Positions 8,418 to 14,988 of a DNA stretch of 20,633 bases are shown here, piece after piece (within the stretch, counting starts at the first letter, position 1; each line of letters begins with the position of its first letter). The notes under the pieces are model-generated. The model ran no database searches. It was given only the letters and a program-made list of their open reading frames with translations, and was not told the DNA's origin. Made by a program: the position numbers and the translations under genes. Origin of the DNA: a virus; the IMG/VR virus record IMGVR_UViG_3300020205_000624, positions 1 to 20,633 of that record; one strand, 5' to 3'.

Positions 8418-9115
8418 TGGGAAGATTTATTAGCGAAACAGTGGGATATGTTCCCAGCCAAAGAAGAACCCAACTAGTAGCCAGCGCAGGCAGCAGTGCT
8501 TGCTGCCTATGGACAGTACCATCAGGAGTAACTGAAGTTACTTTTGAAATTTGGGGAGGCGGTGGTGCGGGCGGCCCAAAATGTTGCTGTTACTGCGGTG
8601 CCTCTTCGGGCGGCTCGGCAGGCGGTTACGCAATTAAAACAGTAGCAACTTCAGCGGGACAGACGTATACATTATGTGCCGGCGGCCCAGGCGAAGCCCG
8701 TTATTGCTCAGTTGGCGGCTCAAACATTGGTTGTCAGGGCTGCACAAGTTTTGCAACAGGCACCGGCCTAACTAACTTCTGTGCAACAGGCGGAGCTGGC
8801 GGTTATACTGTATGTTGTATTCAAATGACGCAATGTTGCGGCGGCAATGGCTTCGGCGGTGATTTTAATATCCCTGGCGGTGATGCATGGCAAAAAGGCG
8901 GCTGCGGCAGTTGGATTTGTCATTTTAGTGCTGGTGGCGCTGCTGCATTCTCGGGTCACGCATGGCATTCAACAGACCATTGCTGTGCATATTTTAGCCC
9001 TGGCCGCTGCGGAGTATTTCCTGGTGGCGGTGGCGGCGGATTCTTTGCATGTGCATGTGATTGCTGCGGATGCCAGGGTGGTGGCGCATCAGGTTTAGTA
9101 AAGGTGACTTTTTAA
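8417..9115 (+). CDS. Gly/Cys-rich adhesin-like protein 2, 232 aa
   Basis: This is a paralogue of the proteins at 7162 and 9578, with the same order of landmarks: WTVPSGVTEVTFEIWG, a KCCCYC cluster, FCATGGAGG, FGGD, a DHCC motif, GVFPGGGG and a terminal LVKVTF. By my count it has 25 Cys, often in pairs or triplets, very unusual for a protein made in a reducing cytoplasm. The Cys may bind metal or form disulfides after lysis; neither can be shown here. The start overlaps the stop of the preceding chaperone-like gene, with AAGGGAT as ribosome-binding site. A 47-bp stretch is identical to adhesin 3. Confidence 0.7.
   Translation: MGRFISETVGYVPSQRRTQLVASAGSSACCLWTVPSGVTEVTFEIWGGGGAGGPKCCCYCGASSGGSAGGYAIKTVATSAGQTYTLCAGGPGEARYCSVGGSNIGCQGCTSFATGTGLTNFCATGGAGGYTVCCIQMTQCCGGNGFGGDFNIPGGDAWQKGGCGSWICHFSAGGAAAFSGHAWHSTDHCCAYFSPGRCGVFPGGGGGGFFACACDCCGCQGGGASGLVKVTF
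8510..8556 (+). repeat. 47-bp exact direct repeat, copy A
   Basis: This stretch of adhesin gene 2 is identical, base for base, to 9662-9708 in adhesin gene 3. It encodes the WTVPSGVTEVTFEIWG strand. Flanking DNA diverges quickly, so the identity suggests recent duplication or gene conversion and gives a site for recombination between adhesin cassettes. Confidence 0.95.
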
Positions 9116-9116
9116 T

Positions 9117-9563
9117 ATGTACTATTCAATTGTAGAAAAAGCAACAGGCATAATGCATGAAGGTTGGTCAAACTATATCCATGTAGATGATGCGGACAGA
9201 CCGTTACACGAATCGTTAGCCTATGTACCATTAAATGAATTGTTAACAAAATTGCTAACAACAGATGGTACAGATATAGGAGACGAGTTACATCCAATAG
9301 ATTATAAACAAACACATTACGATTTTAATACAAGTCAATGGGTAATTATATATCAAGACGATGTTCCTGAAGCCGTAGACCCAGTAGCTACTGCACAAGA
9401 ACTAAAAGATCAACACATAGCAGAAGTTAACGCTAAGTTATCTATACCGGATCTAAGTACATCCGCTAGAACTAAGTTAGAAGCGCATTTAACAGAGTTA
9501 ACATCAATTGCAATAACTGCTGAGACAGTTAAGACTGTTGTATTTCCAGTTTCACCGTTTTAA
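9117..9563 (+). CDS. Tail-fibre assembly chaperone-like protein 2, 148 aa
   Basis: It is related in layout to the proteins at 7917 and 10296. Residues about 68-78 carry a YDFNTSQWVI strand matching DFETNAWIEV in chaperone 1. Residues about 108-131 read IPDLSTSARTKLEAHLTEL, aligning with APDLPDSVKQQLLAYRQAL of chaperone 3, but the YRQ-x-LR core is replaced by AHLTEL. The C-terminus ends in a VVFPVSPF strand, like the IIFP and ITWP of the other two. It starts one base after the stop of adhesin 2 and precedes adhesin 3 by 14 bases. The chaperone role is inferred from shared layout; the motif is the most degenerate of the three. Confidence 0.55.
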   Translation: MYYSIVEKATGIMHEGWSNYIHVDDADRPLHESLAYVPLNELLTKLLTTDGTDIGDELHPIDYKQTHYDFNTSQWVIIYQDDVPEAVDPVATAQELKDQHIAEVNAKLSIPDLSTSARTKLEAHLTELTSIAITAETVKTVVFPVSPF

Positions 9564-9577
9564 AAGAGAATAAAAAT

Positions 9578-10282
9578 ATGGCAAGATATTGTACTTTAGT
9601 AACATCAGCTACATTAACATGTAGTGCGGTGTGCGATTTTCCAACTCCGGGAGCCTACACGTGGACAGTACCATCAGGAGTAACTGAAGTTACTTTTGAA
9701 ATTTGGGGTCCCGGTGGCGGTGGCGGAGCTAAATGCTGCTGCGAATGTTATCACGGTGGCCCGCCGGGCGCTGGCGGTGGCTATTCCTCAGTAACAGTTG
9801 CTACTGCGGCAGGTTGCGCATATGCTGTATGTGTGGGTTACGGCGGCATGGTCACCGGGGTTGGTAGCTGTACACTTCATTGGTGTTGTTACGGACAACC
9901 AGGATCAACTACTTACATTACGGGATTTAATCTAAGTAACCTTTGTGCAACAGGCGGCGACGGCGGAAGAAACGACTGCTATTATATTTGCGGATGTACC
10001 GTTGCAGGCGGCATTGGCTACGGCGGCAGTGTTGTTAGCTGCGGTTCAGGCGGAGCCAATCAAGGATACAGTGATGCATACTTCTGGCGATTTGCGCATG
10101 CCGGAGCACCGCCATTTACTGGCGCCGCACGTCCAATGACCGGAGATCATTGCTGCCCTTGTATGTTAGGATACCCGGGAGTGTTTCCAGGCGGCGGTGG
10201 CGCTACCGTTATGCCCAACATATGTTGCTGCTGCTCACAAGGTGGCGTTGGTGCCAACGGCCTGGTCAGAATTCACTTTTAA
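9578..10282 (+). CDS. Gly/Cys-rich adhesin-like protein 3, 234 aa
   Basis: This is the third paralogue. Landmarks are WTVPSGVTEVTFEIWG (the DNA here is identical to adhesin 2 over 47 bp), a KCCCEC cluster, LCATGGDGG, IGYGGS, DHCCPC, GVFPGGGG, a late CCCC cluster and a terminal LVRIHF. By my count it has 24 Cys. The N-terminal ~25 residues (ARYCTLVTSATLTC...) differ from the other two, so the cap that attaches it to the virion may differ while the tip is shared. An AAGAGAAT ribosome-binding site precedes the ATG. The chaperone-like gene at 10296 follows by 13 bases. Confidence 0.7.
   Translation: MARYCTLVTSATLTCSAVCDFPTPGAYTWTVPSGVTEVTFEIWGPGGGGGAKCCCECYHGGPPGAGGGYSSVTVATAAGCAYAVCVGYGGMVTGVGSCTLHWCCYGQPGSTTYITGFNLSNLCATGGDGGRNDCYYICGCTVAGGIGYGGSVVSCGSGGANQGYSDAYFWRFAHAGAPPFTGAARPMTGDHCCPCMLGYPGVFPGGGGATVMPNICCCCSQGGVGANGLVRIHF
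9662..9708 (+). repeat. 47-bp exact direct repeat, copy B
   Basis: Identical to 8510-8556. The two copies lie in the same place relative to the adhesin reading frames, 1,152 bases apart. Recombination between them would remove chaperone 2 and fuse adhesins 2 and 3 in frame (the distance is a multiple of three). Confidence 0.95.
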
Positions 10283-10295
10283 AAGGTAACTCATA

Positions 10296-10781
10296 ATGAC
10301 ACAATACGCTTTATTTTTTAATACTGAAACAAATAAACCCTATAATATGGTTGTTTATAGAGATGCTGAAATCCCACCAGAGGAACATTGGCCACCAAAG
10401 GCTAAACTTTTTGTATTTGACGAAACTACAGAAAACTTTGATACGTTATACGGAGTTTGGGTTGAAGACCAAGAAAAAGTTTACCTAGACTACGATGCAT
10501 TTAATGTAGTTTTAGATCCCGTTACGGGCGAATTTACTTTCCCTATGCTAGCCAAGTTATCTAATATTGAGCTAATTAGAGAAATACGTAATAAAAAAAT
10601 TGCAGAAACTGACGTATTCATGTATGCCCCGGATCTACCAGATAGCGTCAAGCAACAGTTGCTAGCATATAGACAAGCACTGCGAGATATTACTAATGGA
10701 CTTAATCCAGAAACTGTACCTGATGTTATTACTTGGCCAGAAATGCCTGCGGCATTTGAATCAGCAAAGATGGATGTTTAA
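10296..10781 (+). CDS. Tail-fibre assembly chaperone-like protein 3, 161 aa
   Basis: The C-terminal half has the clearest chaperone pattern of the three: residues about 107-132 read MYAPDLPDSVKQQLLAYRQALRDI in outline, with the YRQALRDI core at 125-132, then VPDVITWPEMP at 141-151. This resembles the conserved tail of phage tail-fibre assembly proteins. The N-terminal half opens with a QYALFFNTETNKPYNMVVY strand pair that differs from the other two, consistent with adaptation to a different adhesin. An AAGGT ribosome-binding site precedes the ATG. The stop codon overlaps the stop of the convergent gene on the other strand (10778-10781). Confidence 0.65.
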   Translation: MTQYALFFNTETNKPYNMVVYRDAEIPPEEHWPPKAKLFVFDETTENFDTLYGVWVEDQEKVYLDYDAFNVVLDPVTGEFTFPMLAKLSNIELIREIRNKKIAETDVFMYAPDLPDSVKQQLLAYRQALRDITNGLNPETVPDVITWPEMPAAFESAKMDV

Positions 10782-11320
10782 TTTTTGTCAACAGTTGCGT
10801 GAGCAAATTCAAAAAATGTAGCATAACGGGTCCAACTGGACCCGTTACCTATTTTAACAGGCATAGCCTTAGCCGATGTCGCAGCCAGCAGATCCTTATC
10901 AAACGAACTGATAACAGGGATATTACTCCAGTCTATTGATTGATTTTCACTTGCCTTATGAAACATGCCAGGATTGGGAACAACGTACGGGTCATTTTTA
11001 GTAATAGATGGACACCAATAGATTCCAACTACTTTAACACCCTGCGCATTTATAAATCGTTCAACAGCGCCATTTAAATTATTAAATGTTTCATATGGTA
11101 ATTGTCTTGATTTAAATTGATTAATAAACACAATTACCGAATAGTTTTCTTCAGCTAACAATCTTAATCCAGCTATTGCAGATTCTAAAAAATCAATCTT
11201 TCCAGAGTAAACATCTGTTGTACTAGGATCCACAAGCGCATTAAATGGAAACAATCCAATTATTTTAGACTGTGTAGTACCCGCATTTGGAGTTGTTAAG
11301 ATATGGCTAAATCGGCTCAT
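10778..11320 (-). CDS. HAD-like GmhB/HisB-type protein lacking catalytic residues, 180 aa
   Basis: The fold order follows the GmhB/HisB phosphatase group: an opening strand (IIGLFPFNALV, residues 20-30), a helix, VIVFINQ (62-68) where family members have vvvTNQ, GIYWCPS (99-105) where GmhB has GIYYCPH, NPGMF (116-120) where GmhB has KPxPGM, and VISSFDKDLLAA (136-147) where GmhB has VGDKxxDxxAA. The nucleophile motif DxDGT is replaced by PFNAL, the motif-II Thr by Ile, the motif-III Lys is absent and the motif-IV GD is SS. It is probably a non-catalytic binding or regulatory protein, or enzymatically dead. GGAAA precedes the ATG. It faces the GT9-like gene across a 103-base divergent gap. Confidence 0.65.
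   Translation of the reverse strand: MSRFSHILTTPNAGTTQSKIIGLFPFNALVDPSTTDVYSGKIDFLESAIAGLRLLAEENYSVIVFINQFKSRQLPYETFNNLNGAVERFINAQGVKVVGIYWCPSITKNDPYVVPNPGMFHKASENQSIDWSNIPVISSFDKDLLAATSAKAMPVKIGNGSSWTRYATFFEFAHATVDKN
10824..10847. terminator. Perfect 10-bp hairpin, candidate bidirectional terminator
   Basis: Arms TAACGGGTCC (10824-10833) and GGACCCGTTA (10838-10847) are perfect complements around a 4-base loop AACT. On the plus strand the stem is followed by CCTATTTT, on the minus strand by a run of six T starting several bases away, so neither U-tract is ideal. The hairpin lies about 43 bases after the end of the plus-strand adhesin/chaperone block and inside the 3' coding end of the minus-strand HAD-like gene. 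It may end transcription of the adhesin block; this is inferred from position and structure. Confidence 0.55.
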
Positions 11321-11423
11321 TGTAGTTTCCTTTTATATAATTATACATATCTATCAAGACTGCCACTCTATTGTGATACATCACGATAAGTAGTACACAG
11401 TTTTAAAACTTACCAAGGATATT
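11321..11423. other. Divergent intergenic region
   Basis: This 103-base AT-rich gap separates the start codons of the minus-strand HAD-like gene and the plus-strand GT9-like gene. It must hold start signals for both. On the plus strand I see GATAAGTA at 11385-11392; on the minus strand only a loose TATATAAAA next to the ribosome-binding site. No small gene or strong hairpin is visible. Confidence 0.6.
11385..11392 (+). promoter_or_regulatory. Weak late-promoter-like box (GATAAGTA)
   Basis: GATAAGTA has two differences from the T4 late box TATAAATA and one from the GATAAATA variant seen twice elsewhere in the window. It lies 31 bases before the ATG of the GT9-like gene, leaving room for the AAGGA ribosome-binding site at about 11416. 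Alone it would be weak evidence; the matching positions of the related boxes raise it. Confidence 0.35.
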
Positions 11424-12353
11424 ATGCAAAAAACAGTTTTTATTAATGGTGGCGCAGGCAGAATGATCTGTGCATTGCCTGCGCTTGAACGCTTTATCCA
11501 AGAAAACCCAGATGGGTATATCGTAACAGAAGCAGGCTTGGATTTTGTTTGGGGAAATCGCATCTTACAAGATCGTACACTCGAAATTAATACAAAAGGT
11601 CTTTTTGAAAACATTATTCGAAAAAGTCAAATTATTGCACCTGAACCTTACAGAGATTATGATTATTATAATCAGAATTTAAGCATATCACAAACATTTG
11701 ATAAACTTATTAATGGAAGTGTTAGAGAAAATTTTGATTATCGTCCTAATATTATTCTTAATAAAGAAGAAGAATTAAATGGAGTGACGGCATTAAAGCA
11801 TGCCAAAGACGAGCATAAAAAAGAAAAAACAATTGTTATTCAGCCGTTTGGCCGCAGTTCAACTAATGATAGTAACTTAGGGGTTGTAGTAGATTACAGT
11901 ACTCGAAGTTTAGAAATGAAAACATATATGGCTATTGCACGAGCTCTTAGAGAGCAGTATAATGTTATTAGTATGTCAGAATTTGCAATACCCGGAGACG
12001 ATATCAGTGTTAATCCTAAACAATTAACCTTGCGTAAATGGGCGGCAATAATAGAACATGCAGATTATTTTATTGGGTGTGACAGCGTCGGACAACATCT
12101 TGCATACAGTATGAAAAAACCTGGGAGTGTGATATTAGGAAGTACATTTGCAGTTAATGTAAGTTACCCAAATTACTTTAATATTATTGAAAAGCAAGGC
12201 GTAGAAAAACGATATAGTCCTATTAGAATTTCAGAGTTTGGATGCTACGAAGCTGATAGATTTAACGATATGTTGTTAGAATTTGATGACACAGAAACTG
12301 CTGATCTTATTAATAATATTATGACACATATTAAACGCACAATTGGAGAATAA
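11424..12353 (+). CDS. GT9 / heptosyltransferase-like glycosyltransferase, 309 aa
   Basis: It appears to be a two-domain GT-B protein close in length to bacterial heptosyltransferases (~320-350 aa). The N-terminus has GGAGRMICALPALERF (residues 9-24), like the opening loop and first helix of the family (GD-x-(I/V)...LPAL). The C-terminal domain starts near TIVIQPFGRSS (136-146), with the donor-side motif GCDSVGQHLAYSMKKPGSVILGST (218-241 in outline), matching the GxDSGxxHLAxxxxxPxxxLFG pattern. The donor is probably an activated sugar, perhaps ADP-heptose; the acceptor is unknown. It is followed directly by an SGNH-like gene (stop and GTG adjacent) and opens the accessory sugar-tailoring block. 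The fold is fairly sure, the substrate not. Confidence 0.7.
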   Translation: MQKTVFINGGAGRMICALPALERFIQENPDGYIVTEAGLDFVWGNRILQDRTLEINTKGLFENIIRKSQIIAPEPYRDYDYYNQNLSISQTFDKLINGSVRENFDYRPNIILNKEEELNGVTALKHAKDEHKKEKTIVIQPFGRSSTNDSNLGVVVDYSTRSLEMKTYMAIARALREQYNVISMSEFAIPGDDISVNPKQLTLRKWAAIIEHADYFIGCDSVGQHLAYSMKKPGSVILGSTFAVNVSYPNYFNIIEKQGVEKRYSPIRISEFGCYEADRFNDMLLEFDDTETADLINNIMTHIKRTIGE

Positions 12354-13139
12354 GTGACTTCAATGACTGTAGACTGGTTACTTGCAGTCGGATGCAGTTT
12401 AACTTGGGGGACTGAGATAACACAACTACGGATGTCACTACCCGAAGATAAAGAGTTAGCATGGCCTGCACACTTAGGTAAAGCATTATCAGCACATACT
12501 ATAATAAATCGAGGATTACCTGGGCGCAGTAATGGTAGTATCTTTCGTATTGCAATGCAAGAACTTATTAGTTGTTATAATAAACACGGGTCTAATGGAA
12601 TGTTAGTAGTACAATGGACAGGTCCTGATCGTTTAGAATTTGTAAATCCATTTCAATTTGATATTCAAGAACTTTATAAAACTGAAACTAATACAAATCA
12701 TCCCGGACAAGAAGGGTCATACTTATGTGTAAGTCCTGCAGAACTTACTATACCTTTTTTAAAAAAGCAATTTATTGGCCTAGATTATTTTTTTGTAAAT
12801 AATTGGGCTCATACATTTTATCAAACTGAACTACTAATAAATCATAGCATCGCATTAACTAGTTTGGCAAACAGATTAGGAATTAAGATTCTACAATTTA
12901 ATGGCATTGATCAAATAGATGTTGCTGTATTACACAATCATGCAGTCCATATGTTAGATTTAATAGGTACTGAATATTATCGTCCCTATGAACGAGAATA
13001 TGCATTTTGGCCATCGATGAGACATTTCCCACAACAGCGCATAGAATCTGGAATTATAGAAGTTCCAACACACCCAACTGTTGATGAACATTATCAATGG
13101 GCGGCAACACTATACAAATACATACAGGAAAATTATTAA
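12354..13139 (+). CDS. SGNH/GDSL-like hydrolase or acyltransferase 1, 261 aa
   Basis: Landmarks of the SGNH fold are GCSLTWG near the N-terminus (residues 13-19, Ser15 as candidate nucleophile, Cys in place of the usual Asp), NRGLPGRSNGSIFR (52-65) as the Gly/Asn block, a VVQWTGPDRLEF strand (85-96) and a late HPTVDEHYQWA (240-250) as the catalytic His region. SGNH enzymes remove or move acyl groups on sugars and lipids. GTG at 12354 directly follows the upstream TAA and has GGAG five bases before it; an ATG at 12363 is possible but badly spaced. The neighbours (GT9-like, carbamoyltransferase) suggest a glycan substrate; this is inference. Confidence 0.6.
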   Translation: MTSMTVDWLLAVGCSLTWGTEITQLRMSLPEDKELAWPAHLGKALSAHTIINRGLPGRSNGSIFRIAMQELISCYNKHGSNGMLVVQWTGPDRLEFVNPFQFDIQELYKTETNTNHPGQEGSYLCVSPAELTIPFLKKQFIGLDYFFVNNWAHTFYQTELLINHSIALTSLANRLGIKILQFNGIDQIDVAVLHNHAVHMLDLIGTEYYRPYEREYAFWPSMRHFPQQRIESGIIEVPTHPTVDEHYQWAATLYKYIQENY

Positions 13140-13169
13140 TCAATTCTGATTAATAGTATAACCCTAGTC

Positions 13170-13177
13170 TATAAATA
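13170..13177 (+). promoter_or_regulatory. T4-type late promoter box (exact TATAAATA)
   Basis: TATAAATA is the exact T4 late consensus, in the 67-base gap between the SGNH-like gene and the carbamoyltransferase, 30 bases before the ATG. Predicted transcription would start near 13183, upstream of the CGGAGAA ribosome-binding site. It suggests that the carbamoyltransferase, oxygenase and second SGNH-like genes form their own late unit. Confidence 0.65.
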
Positions 13178-13206
13178 TTTTGTAACACAATACACGGAGA
13201 ATAAGA

Positions 13207-14988
13207 ATGACACAATGGATCGCAGGCATTACTAGAGGCCATAATGGCGCAACCTGTTTATTAAAAGATGGAGAAGTAGTATTCTATATTGAAGAAGAAC
13301 GACTAAGCCGTAAAAAATACGATGGCGGGCCGTTAGCAGGTATGTTAAAGATTAAAGAATATACTAATAAACTTGATTATCTTGTTGTAGCTCATACACA
13401 ACCTCTTAAAGATGCTGGTAAAATTGATTTTACTGGGGATGATATGTACACGGGCCTTGCAAGAAAGTTAGGTCTTATAGAACAGAATTTTAAAGGTGCC
13501 GAGCATCCGCAAGTGATTGATCTAGGAATGATGCATCACGAATTACATGCAGCATGTGCATTTTATAACAGTGGATTTGAAACTGCTGCTTGTTTAATTG
13601 TTGATGGCGCTGGAACTTTTGTACCGCTAGGCGAAACCATCGGGTGGGAATTAGAAACAATTTTTAGTGCAAATTACCCAGCAAATTTTGCTACAAAATA
13701 TAAACATATAGGACTACGTGGCCCACAAGTAACTTTTGAAAAGTTAAATTGCCCCCATGATAATAGAGGTAAGCCTGAAGACATTCATGATGTAATTTTT
13801 ACAGACCACCCGGGCATTACTAAGTGTTATGAAGCAATGACAAATTATTGTGGATTTAATTTTATTGAAGCTGGCAAAGCTATGGGTCTTGCACCTTACG
13901 GCAAACCTAATCCTAATATTCCTCCTATTTTCCTTGGCCCAGAAGGTAGATATTTAAGTAATAGAAATTTAATTGTGCCCAATTATCCTAATGGTGCCAT
14001 TATCGACAAAGTTAGTAATCCAGCTTTGGATATTGATAGTTTAGAAATGAAACAAGATCTTGCATACGCTGTACAAGAAGCTACACAAATGCAAATGGTA
14101 CGCCTAATTCTTGATGCAATTGAAAGGACAGGTGAAAAGAACATTGTGATAGCAGGCGGATACGGGCTAAACTGTGTAGCTAATTATGAATATTTAAAAC
14201 ACTTACCTGAAGGTGTAAACTTGTATGTTGAACCAATTAGTCACGATGGCGGCACTTGTATTGGTGCTGCAAAAATGATACATCATGATCTAAATAAAGA
14301 TAACACTATTAGAAAACAGACTAGCATCTATTACGGTCCACACTATTTTGAAAAAGATGGCGGATATACTATACAGTTGGCTGAGTTTGAAACAATTACT
14401 GAAGTTACTAAGGACGATATTGTAGAATTGTTACTACAAGAAAAAATTGTATGTATGTATCAAGGCCGAAGTGAAGCAGGCCCTCGTGCATTAGGTAATC
14501 GCAGTATTTTGTTCAATCCGGCTGTTAAAAACGGTAAAGATATTGTTAACGGTGTTAAACATAGAGAGTGGTTCCGCCCGTTTGCAGGAACAATATTAAA
14601 AGACGCAGTGCATGATTGGTTTGACTTACGAGGTATGGACTCAACTCCTCATATGATGTATGCTGTAGATTGCCAACCGGGTGTTGCTGATAAGATTCCT
14701 AGTATTATTCACGTTGACGGTACTTGTCGTATACAAACAGTAACATTAGAAGAAAATCAACACTACTACGAACTTATTAGTAAGTTTAATGAAAAAACAG
14801 GAGTTCCTATTTTGTTCAACACTAGCTTTAACTTAGGTGGCGCACCGTTAGTTGAAACAATTGAAGATGCATTACATACTTTAAGATCGAGTGATTTAGA
14901 ATATTTGTACTTGCCAGAAATTGGTAAGTTAATACGAGTACCGTATAATTTAAACGGGGAGGACGAAGATGGATGTGGTATGGTTTGA
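13207..14988 (+). CDS. Carbamoyltransferase, NodU/CmcH family, 593 aa
   Basis: The length and motif order match O-carbamoyltransferases that use carbamoyl phosphate and ATP (NodU, CmcH, TobZ). The N-terminal Kae1-like domain has GITRGHNGATCLL (residues 7-19), EEERLSRKK (29-37), a metal-site HHELHA (110-115), VDGAG (132-136), GKAMGLAPYGK (223-233) and GGYGLNCVANYEY (317-329). Then come EPISHDGGTCIGAA (342-355) and the C-terminal domain with GRSEAGPRALGNRSIL (420-435), WFRPFAGTI (455-463) and LFNTSFNLGGAPLVET (536-551). All expected signatures are present, so the enzyme is probably active. The acceptor hydroxyl is unknown: sugar, antibiotic-like molecule or modified base are known possibilities for the family. 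It has its own late-promoter box and overlaps the oxygenase gene by 20 bases. Confidence 0.9.
   Translation: MTQWIAGITRGHNGATCLLKDGEVVFYIEEERLSRKKYDGGPLAGMLKIKEYTNKLDYLVVAHTQPLKDAGKIDFTGDDMYTGLARKLGLIEQNFKGAEHPQVIDLGMMHHELHAACAFYNSGFETAACLIVDGAGTFVPLGETIGWELETIFSANYPANFATKYKHIGLRGPQVTFEKLNCPHDNRGKPEDIHDVIFTDHPGITKCYEAMTNYCGFNFIEAGKAMGLAPYGKPNPNIPPIFLGPEGRYLSNRNLIVPNYPNGAIIDKVSNPALDIDSLEMKQDLAYAVQEATQMQMVRLILDAIERTGEKNIVIAGGYGLNCVANYEYLKHLPEGVNLYVEPISHDGGTCIGAAKMIHHDLNKDNTIRKQTSIYYGPHYFEKDGGYTIQLAEFETITEVTKDDIVELLLQEKIVCMYQGRSEAGPRALGNRSILFNPAVKNGKDIVNGVKHREWFRPFAGTILKDAVHDWFDLRGMDSTPHMMYAVDCQPGVADKIPSIIHVDGTCRIQTVTLEENQHYYELISKFNEKTGVPILFNTSFNLGGAPLVETIEDALHTLRSSDLEYLYLPEIGKLIRVPYNLNGEDEDGCGMV

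Noticed and set aside
8847-9098. Plus-strand frame with Ala/Val-rich, membrane-like translation inside adhesin 2
   Set aside because: It is a frame-shifted reading of GC-rich Gly/Cys codons; hydrophobicity is a by-product and there is no start signal.
11324-11350. Sigma70-like -10 box (TATAAT) for the minus-strand HAD-like gene
   Set aside because: A TATAAT exists in the AT-rich gap but the only TTGATA-like hexamer is six bases away, far too close; no acceptable -35 was found.
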